This document shows positions 7,812-12,434 of a stretch of DNA of 12,434 nt, piece by piece. The stretch lies in contig JAOXYB010036928.1 of NCBI GenBank assembly GCA_028565635.1, positions 1 to 12,434 of the forward strand. The letters are read 5' to 3'. The notes beneath the pieces are model-generated. The model saw nothing but the letters and a program-made list of their open reading frames with translations, was not told where the DNA came from and did not search any database. The position numbers and the translations under genes were made by a program. The stretch's first letter is position 1. Each line of letters opens with the position of its first letter. This DNA comes from Phoronis ovalis (Eukaryota; Phoronida; Phoronidae).

Positions 7812-7907
7812 CGCAGTTAAATTCATCAGAGTTATCTCCACAAGTATTAATTTCATCACAAACAGCTGATTGTTCAATGCATCGCCCAGTTCCACAAAAA
7901 AACTGAC
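7812..7907 (-). CDS. LDL-receptor class A module
   Basis: The exon encodes 31 full codons holding cysteines 2 to 6 of a class A repeat: FFCGTGRCI, then AVCDEINTC, then GDNSDEFNC. Cysteine 1 comes from the end of the upstream exon, so the phase 1 intron falls just after it. The SDE motif and the acidic residues after cysteine 4 and cysteine 5 match the calcium cage of the family. The position just before cysteine 5, usually aspartate, is threonine, so calcium affinity may be reduced. Such modules commonly bind protein ligands or act as spacers. The exon runs from an acceptor after GTTTTAG to a GTAGGT donor, phase 1 to phase 1. Confidence 0.88.
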
Positions 7908-9235
7908 CTAAAACAAGTTTATTATATAATTAAACATTATATTACTTTAAACCAACACATGATTAGACAAAGAACTCACTTACTTGTAAATATTGTTGGA
8001 CTATATGCTATCAGGGCTGTCTCCATCTTCATCGTTTAGGTCCTTCCCAAGGCCTTCTCGGATGGCAGACCAGTGAGGATGATCAGGTCCTACAACGTTG
8101 GTTCCAAGTGATGTTTGTCAGCCCAATACAACAAGATGCTCTTTCATTCATCTCTGATGTTTTCTTTATGAACTTTCTTCTCTCTATGGTGATACTCCTA
8201 ACATTTTGGCCATGCTCCATAACCTCTTTCCAGGAACCCTCTACAGCCAAACTCTATGGGCAAGCTCCAACACATCCATCCCTTCTTGTGGCAAAGATTT
8301 TGAAGTTCTGTATGTTTTAAGCTTTTTTCTCTCAAATACTTCTTCTACCCGATCCTCATAGTGCACTTTAAGTTCAGTGATGACAATTTGCTCCTTAACT
8401 TTTGACGACAGCACTATATCTGGTCTTTGACAGGTACACGCATGTAATTACTTTGTGGCTGCTGGTGAATATCAACTGTGTTCCCACATCAACTCTCATA
8501 ATTCTAATCTGATGCCGAGGCCAAGATTCCTGAATCTTTTGAACAATATATTTCCTATCAGTGGTGTCTTCACTGCCTATCCTGAAGTTGATAAACTGTT
8601 TTGATCTTAGTTCTTTTCTATTTCAAATTAGTGAGCTGCTTCTTTCAGCACTTCGTATGCCTCCCTTCTTTTAACGCAGCACTACAAGTGGACAACATAT
8701 GTTGTAGGTTACATCATTGAGCATTCAGTGACTGCTTTTTTGTTCCGTGTGACTAGATTAGCTGGAATTGGTAAGATGTCATATATGATATTAAGACTCT
8801 ATTCTCCAGAGGTCATCCCATTTTACTTTTCTCTGTGATATGCCTTCTCACCTTGCCCAAGCTACTCGCTTCACCACATCTACATCTTAACCTACTTTAC
8901 TTTCGTAAACCATATCATTTTCCACCTTACTTCCTGCTGTTTTCCATCTGTTTGCAGTCTTGCTGTATCCTAGCTATTGTCTACCTTTACAAACTGTTCC
9001 CAATATCTCTATGCTGCAGTCTATTCTCTGCTTGTCATCCTCTCATTGCTGACTATTTCCTATCTGTTTCAACTTCTAACTCACTATTTCTAATCTTTCC
9101 ATCTTTTGAATGTCTCCGGCTTATGGGACACCTCTGAATTTCAAAACTTTGAAAAATTAATGTGAAAAGGATGTAAATATATCCTAGCTATAATGTTCAT
9201 GTATTGTTATAACTGCAAATTTTTACTATACTTAC
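7908..9235 (-). other. Intron splitting the LDLa module, largely filled by a LINE relic
   Basis: The intron interrupts the LDL-receptor class A repeat just after its first cysteine. About 1.1 of its 1.3 kb is a decayed retrotransposon on the same strand as the gene (8010-9135); the flanks are plain AT-rich sequence. Confidence 0.8.
8010..9135 (-). mobile_element. Decayed LINE (non-LTR retrotransposon), 3' end of ORF2, restriction-like-endonuclease type
   Basis: Reading the reverse strand with several frameshifts and stops recovers, in the right order, the C-terminal part of a LINE polyprotein. The blocks are: RHSKDGK and VETDRK (about 9120-9055); AENRLQHRDI (about 9030-9002); LGYSKTANRW (near 8970); EGISQRKVKWDDLWRIE (8847-8797); IYDILPIPANL (8786-8754); the zinc-knuckle-like HMLSTCSAALKEGRHTK (8701-8651); CQRPDIVLSS (8432-8403), then ELKVHYEDRVEEVFERKK (8375-8322); and a GCRGF block near 8248. 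The PD...E-L-K spacing resembles a PD-(D/E)xK nuclease, which with the preceding H/C motif suggests the R2/R4/HERO-like class. The clade is from memory and inference. Boundaries are approximate; the reverse transcriptase itself is not present. It is inactive and 5'-truncated. Confidence 0.7.
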
Positions 9236-9457
9236 CTAATAAACATGCATTGGTCCTACAGACAAAAGGCAGTTTTCTGTCACATCTATCAAAAGCCCAG
9301 CGAAGACTTTGAGCCTTCATATTATATTTCCCCACAACACAATCACCATCAATTGAGTCAGGTTGGTTTTCAGACCAAAACCCTCGCTTTTGTTCACTGG
9401 ACTCACCAGTACTTTGCATGAATCTCGAGGTGCCTGACTCAGAAACACTTTTGTACC
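9236..9457 (-). CDS. C-type lectin C-terminal part with QPD motif, plus first LDLa cysteine
   Basis: The exon supplies the carbohydrate-recognition half of the lectin domain: GFWSENQPDSIDGDCVVG, then LRWAFDRCDRKLPFVC. In this family QPD in the long loop is associated with galactose-type ligands and EPN with mannose-type ligands. The downstream WND motif, which completes the calcium site, is replaced here by WAFD, so calcium-dependent sugar binding is uncertain. The four cysteines expected for the core fold are present when joined to the previous exon. The last residues (NACLLG) already belong to the next module: their cysteine is the first of the LDL-receptor class A repeat. The exon starts after ATTTAG, joins as glycine to the upstream exon, and ends in phase 1 at GTAAGT. 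Confidence 0.87.
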
Positions 9458-9683
9458 CTAAATGATAAGTAACAAAGCTAATGATGGAGGCAGTTTGACA
9501 GTGGAGGTAAGGGTGGAATGAAGAACAGATTAGTGAATCTGACCACAATTTATCTGACCAAATTAGTTTTAAAACTTTGGATGACCACGGGGGGATGACA
9601 GGTATAAGAAGCTGTTTCAAGTTATTGCTGCAATAAGTATTTTCCAAAGTCCAACCATGTGCAAAAGAGTGAGTAGCAATAAG

Positions 9684-10708
9684 CTGACATCCCATTAGTC
9701 CGACACCCCACTAAATTGAGAAAAACATATTAGACTAATATATTTAACTACTAATTTTTTTCAATTTTGTCCTCACAGCAAAGAAAGAAATTTCACTCTA
9801 TTATACTTTTTAAACTTGAGAAATTATATTAGTTGTTAAAAAATCTAATGAATTCTATACTTAAAAAAAATAAGTTTAAGTGATTTTGTGTTCATTAAAA
9901 TGTAGAATGAAGTTATATTTTTTTGTTTAGTTGTGAGGACAGCAAAAATTGTTATCTAAAGGTGCCCATGGTTTAGCCGCAGTGTTGATCAGATTTTTTT
10001 TTCTCCACCCAGTTTGTTCTTTTCTTACACACTATTATAATTTCTCATGCACTTACATGCAAAAACTGACAATTTTTTTCTTTTATATTACATTTTAGTG
10101 AAATTTGAGTGTTGATGTTTTTTTGGTCTAATTCTCTAATAATAAAACACTGTATGATGTAAAGAGAACGGATCCATTCAGGAAAACTACAGGCTAGATG
10201 AGAAATGTTGTTATGCAATAGCATAATGCTAAGAATTGAGACGTCGGCATGGCGTAGAAGTTAACTGCCCTTTATCCTTATAATGAGGACTAAACTTTTG
10301 ATTATTTGTATGGTTGTATTTTTACTTTACTTGTGTATAATGATATTTTTTCTAAATTCACTTGGATTAGAAAGTAGCAAAAATATGAATACAATATTCC
10401 AGAGGTATCTGATTTATGATATCGTGAAGAATATTACCACGAAGGGTTCAGGTTTAGTTGATTGCATTGTTCCAACCTCTAACTTTTGGTGATGAGTAAT
10501 CAATTGTATGTGAGCAAAATGTCTCAGTCACAAATTGGCTAATTCACAAGAAATTATAGAACATTGAAAGTGGGGAGTTTAATGAAGTAATTGTGTTTTT
10601 TACATTTAAAATGGCAATGAATTGTTTTGCAGTTATTTGATTTTGAATTTCTATGTAACATTTCTTGAATATCAATCAAACTGAGACATGGGACTAATGG
10701 GATGTCAG
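9684..10708. mobile_element. Possible DNA-element remnant bounded by inverted 18-bp motifs
   Basis: CTGACATCCCATTAGTCC at 9684-9701 recurs as its exact reverse complement at 10691-10708. Each end also carries a second, diverged tandem copy of the same roughly 16-base unit: CGACACCCCACTAAATT inside the left end and GACTAAAGGGATGTC outside the right end. No target duplication is evident and no transposase is encoded between the ends, so this could be a non-autonomous element or two independent copies of a dispersed repeat. Confidence 0.4.
10250..10300 (+). repeat. Possible tRNA-derived SINE head, broken
   Basis: TGGCGTAGAAG at 10250-10260 fits the RNA polymerase III A-box consensus exactly and is followed by GTTAACTGCCC, as in tRNA-derived SINE heads. 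No B box is found at the expected distance of about 44 bases, so it is at best a truncated or interrupted copy. Chance is a serious alternative. Confidence 0.25.
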
Positions 10709-11138
10709 ACTAAAGGGATGTCGACTTTTCTAGCAAATCCAATGCAAAACTACTGTACAGTTAAGCTTTAAAACACCGGATATAAAAGTCACTTTGTCAA
10801 TGGTATTGCTATTGATATTCAAACTACTGGTAACGATACAAGCTGTCCTACATACACCCATAACTGAGACGAAGATGAATTTACTAAAAGTAATATGAAT
10901 GGTTTATTGAGATCCACTTACTACACACTATTTCAGTTATGTTCCTTAAGCTGAAGCCAGGAGATCTTTTTTTCTATTATTCCAAGATGAAACGCAAATA
11001 TGCAAAACCCAGCACACTACATCAACAAAATAACAATCAGAAGCATAAATACCAAACAGTGATATTCACTTTTTGATTCTATTATGCTGTTTTATCCAGA
11101 ATGCCCATTTTTATCAATGATGAACAGTTCTGACTTAC

Positions 11139-11239
11139 CAATCCAAGCCTTTTCCTCTGACACATTGCCATGAATAAGTAATTGACCAATGTGGTAATTG
11201 ACAATCTCATCTTCAATTGTGCCTAGATTACCACCATCA
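11139..11239 (-). CDS. C-type lectin domain, central exon
   Basis: The exon encodes the conserved core: GGNLGTIEDEIVN, then NVSEEKAWIG. GG-x-L-x-x-I...E is the second-helix signature of C-type lectin domains, and WIG is the hallmark of the strand that follows. NVS is a potential N-glycosylation sequon. The first base completes the serine codon from the upstream exon. The exon ends one base into a glycine codon at a consensus GTAAGT donor. The acceptor follows TTTATAG. The reading frame remains open into the downstream intron for a while, so a naive open-reading-frame call overruns this exon on both sides. Confidence 0.88.
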
Positions 11240-11607
11240 CTATAAATTAAAGTAAGATGTAAATTATAACATGAAAGTTTCCAACTTAATTTAAATATGA
11301 TGGATAAATTAGTTTTTACATACATATTGTATGTTTTACTGAATTATTCTTTGAATATTACATTTCAAAAACTTTGCATTATAACCCAAAATATCAATGT
11401 GTAGGTCACATCACATGATCAATTACAGATTTAGAAGTTTAAGTTGCATACATTCAAAATATGTATACTTTAAGTTCTGCTTCAAGTCTATCTTTTCATT
11501 TAATCAACTAAATCATAACTTAAAGTATAAACTGTGAATAAATTGTGCCAAACAATATTTGCTAAACTATCCTACAACATTGTTAATGCTTTTAAATTAA
11601 TTAATAC
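11240..11607 (-). other. Intron within lectin domain (368 bp)
   Basis: AT-rich intron with GT at 11607-11606 and AG at 11241-11240 on the reverse strand, interrupting a serine codon. I see no repeat or RNA gene in it. Confidence 0.8.
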
Positions 11608-11704
11608 CTGACACAGAGAGTTTGTGCATCTGCCCATGAAAGCCGTATTTCATTGTACAGCTTAAAGCAATCATATGAGGATCTCATGGGATGAATCTCA
11701 TAAC
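11608..11704 (-). CDS. C-type lectin domain, N-terminal exon
   Basis: This exon encodes the first visible part of the C-type lectin-like domain, starting GYEIHP and continuing through YDCFKLYNE to LSWADAQTLC. The pattern C-F/Y-K-L ... W-x-x-A-x-x-x-C is typical of the start of the fold, its first strand and helix. The cysteine of YDCF corresponds to the second cysteine of the extra N-terminal pair in long-form domains; its partner should lie in the preceding exon, which I could not find. The exon begins at an AG after ATATAG with two bases completing a codon (phase 1) and ends at GTATTA after two bases (phase 2). The next exon completes that codon as serine. Confidence 0.85.
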
Positions 11705-11872
11705 CTATATAATACAGTGAAATAAAGATTAATTGACTTGCGTTCAATCTCTTATTGATTAGTTAAGTAAATCAGATGATATGATCACTACTTTAAAAAT
11801 TACAAACAAATATTACTACACAGTCAAAAACAGCCTATAAAGATTCAATTTGATCTGCATTCCACCATTATA

Positions 11873-11920
11873 CATGCACGCACTCACACATGCACACACA
11901 CATGCACACACACACACACG
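11873..11920. repeat. (CA)n microsatellite with CATG interruptions
   Basis: About 48 bases consist of CA dinucleotides broken at intervals by CATGCA or CACTCA units, ending in a pure run of CACACA before CGTGT. It lies in the region upstream of the first recognised exon. Confidence 0.9.
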
Positions 11921-12176
11921 TGTAGTTATATACTATCCATACGGCCTCCCGCATCCTGTGTAATCTATATATAAACAAATCAAACCTCGAGAAAAGTGTC
12001 ACAAAACTACCCATGCTCTAAAAAAACTCACCAGGAGTCATACCCAACATCTACCCAAAATCACTTTGTATAACCACATCCGGGTTCCACTGTAGATGAA
12101 TGCATTAAAATATGATTTTTTAGAATCGGAAGGCATCGGAATTTAGCACCGGATAATGAAGAAGTTAATATTTATG

Positions 12177-12434
12177 CCCGGGGGTACTCAAGTTATTTTT
12201 TGGTGGGGGTGTGCAGCCCAGTTGAAAATTTTAGATTTGGATTGTATACTTGTTACGTTATTTTTTTGGATTGTTACCGTCGGTAAAGATATTCAAAAAT
12301 TTGGATTGCTAGCCGTTGCTTATAGCAAATAATTTGGATTAATTTTAGGTTTGTATCTATAAATAAATTTTGGAATTTGGTTTGTATCAGTCAGGTTGTG
12401 TGAATATTGGATTGCTATACTCGAATATTTAAAA
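12177..12434. repeat. Dispersed repeat headed by CCCGGGGGTACTCAAG, with degenerate tandem array
   Basis: The segment opens with CCCGGGGGTACTCAAG and a G-rich part (GGTGGGGGTGTGCAGCC). It then holds six TTGGATT/TTGGTTT-like units starting near 12237, 12266, 12301, 12334, 12377 and 12407, a period of roughly 30-43 bases. A related head occurs at 3213-3256. From memory, similar G-rich heads followed by degenerate tandem units are common in marine invertebrate genomes; this is recollection, not a search result. The right end is cut by the window. Confidence 0.55.

Larger units (their letters stand above)
9458..11138 (-). other. Intron within lectin domain (1.7 kb) with repeat debris
   Basis: This is the second largest intron, joining AWIG to the QPD half of the lectin. 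It contains inverted copies of an 18-bp motif at 9684-9701 and 10691-10708, a 10-bp perfect stem (9769-9778 with 9932-9941), and a possible tRNA-like head at 10250-10260. The 237 bases upstream of the exon (9459-9695) happen to stay open in the exon's frame. No domain is visible there and the acceptor at 9458 is good, so I treat them as intron. Confidence 0.75.
1..11704 (-). other. Partial multi-exon gene: lectin–LDLa–CUB×3–CCP×3 mosaic protein
   Basis: This is the extent of one minus-strand gene assembled from 13 well-supported exons (2,130 coding bases) plus one tentative exon at the left edge. The exons lie at 11608-11704, 11139-11239, 9236-9457, 7812-7907, 7144-7271, 6471-6684, 5935-6095, 5205-5412, 4332-4510, 2361-2526, 1368-1568, 887-1060 and 193-375. 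The chain stays open across all joins, and start and end phases match at every intron, which is strong evidence for one transcript. Families: C-type lectin, LDL-receptor class A, CUB and sushi modules are all extracellular, so the product is inferred to be secreted or membrane-bound. Sequons are visible in the lectin domain (NVS), CUB3 (NLT, NSS), CCP1 (NQT), CCP2 (NST) and CCP3 (NAT). Signal peptide, start codon and C-terminus lie outside the window. I recognise no named orthologue with this order. Confidence 0.85.
11705..12434. other. Upstream intron or 5' flank, with simple and dispersed repeats
   Basis: No exon could be supported here, although the lectin domain must begin upstream because its first long-form cysteine and any signal peptide are missing. 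The stretch contains a CA/CATG microsatellite at 11873-11920 and a dispersed repeat from 12177 to the right edge. I see no convincing promoter. Confidence 0.6.

Noticed and set aside
7611-7895. 94-codon minus-strand open frame overlapping the LDLa exon
   Set aside because: It is in a different frame from the cysteine-rich LDLa reading and extends through the donor into the intron; the in-phase splice model explains the exon fully.
8835-9137. 100-codon plus-strand open frame rich in leucine, phenylalanine and tyrosine
   Set aside because: It lies antisense to the purine-rich LINE relic, where ordered LINE motifs are readable on the minus strand; the hydrophobic look is a by-product of the pyrimidine-rich strand.
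9459-9695. Open extension upstream of the QPD lectin exon on the minus strand
   Set aside because: There is a good acceptor at 9459-9458, the joined frame from the AWIG exon is exact, the extension has no lectin features, and it runs into an inverted repeat.
10283-10492. Plus-strand open frame with a hydrophobic N-terminal segment (LLIICMVVFLLYLCIMIFFL), resembling a type II membrane anchor
   Set aside because: It is short, AT-rich, has no recognisable domain or partner exon, lies inside an intron between inverted repeats, and hydrophobic runs are expected by chance in T-rich DNA.
11873-11920. CRISPR-like or regulatory array
   Set aside because: It is a CA dinucleotide microsatellite with no spacer structure.
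12055-12079. Possible first exon on the minus strand: ATG, a few hydrophobic codons (MWLYKVIL), then G|GTAGAT in the correct phase 1
   Set aside because: It is too short for a signal peptide and would leave the lectin domain without its first cysteine; more likely chance.

Overview
The window is animal genomic DNA, AT-rich and built of short coding exons separated by introns of 0.3 to 1.8 kb. It holds the middle part of a single minus-strand gene running from about 11704 down to the left edge; neither end of the gene is inside. Thirteen exons were found by reading the reverse complement. Every one has GT/AG borders and every phase joins correctly to the next, giving about 710 continuous codons. 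The organism is probably a marine invertebrate, perhaps a deuterostome such as a hemichordate or echinoderm. This rests on the extracellular modules used and on the kinds of repeats seen, and it is inference, not identification. Domain order from the 5' side (high coordinates): a C-type lectin domain (exons 11608-11704, 11139-11239, 9236-9457); one LDL-receptor class A module split between 9236-9457 and 7812-7907; CUB1 (7144-7271 plus 6471-6684); CUB2 (5935-6095 plus 5205-5412); CUB3 (4332-4510 plus 2361-2526); three sushi/CCP modules, one exon each (1368-1568, 887-1060, 193-375); and possibly the start of another CUB at 1-26. Modules join at phase 1 introns, the usual sign of exon shuffling, while introns inside the CUBs are phase 0. 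The product should be a secreted or cell-surface mosaic protein used in recognition or adhesion. The sugar-recognition motif QPD is present in the lectin domain, but its WND partner is not conserved. CUB1 and CUB2 contain no cysteine at all. The introns carry the remaining structure. From about 8010 to 9135 lies a decayed minus-strand LINE whose zinc-knuckle and PD...ELK signatures point to the class with a restriction-like endonuclease. At 1983-2234 is a fresh-looking foldback MITE with 46-bp terminal inverted repeats and a perfect 9-bp target duplication; it carries a near-consensus CTCF-like motif. A tRNA-derived SINE-like element lies at 612-754. Two copies of an 18-bp inverted motif bracket about 1 kb at 9684-10708. 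Two relatives of one 'CCCGGG-GGTACT' repeat lie at 3213-3256 and 12177-12220. A 55-bp tandem duplication has copied the splice acceptor of the second CUB2 exon. No promoter, initiation codon, polyadenylation signal, tRNA gene, rRNA or CRISPR could be supported.
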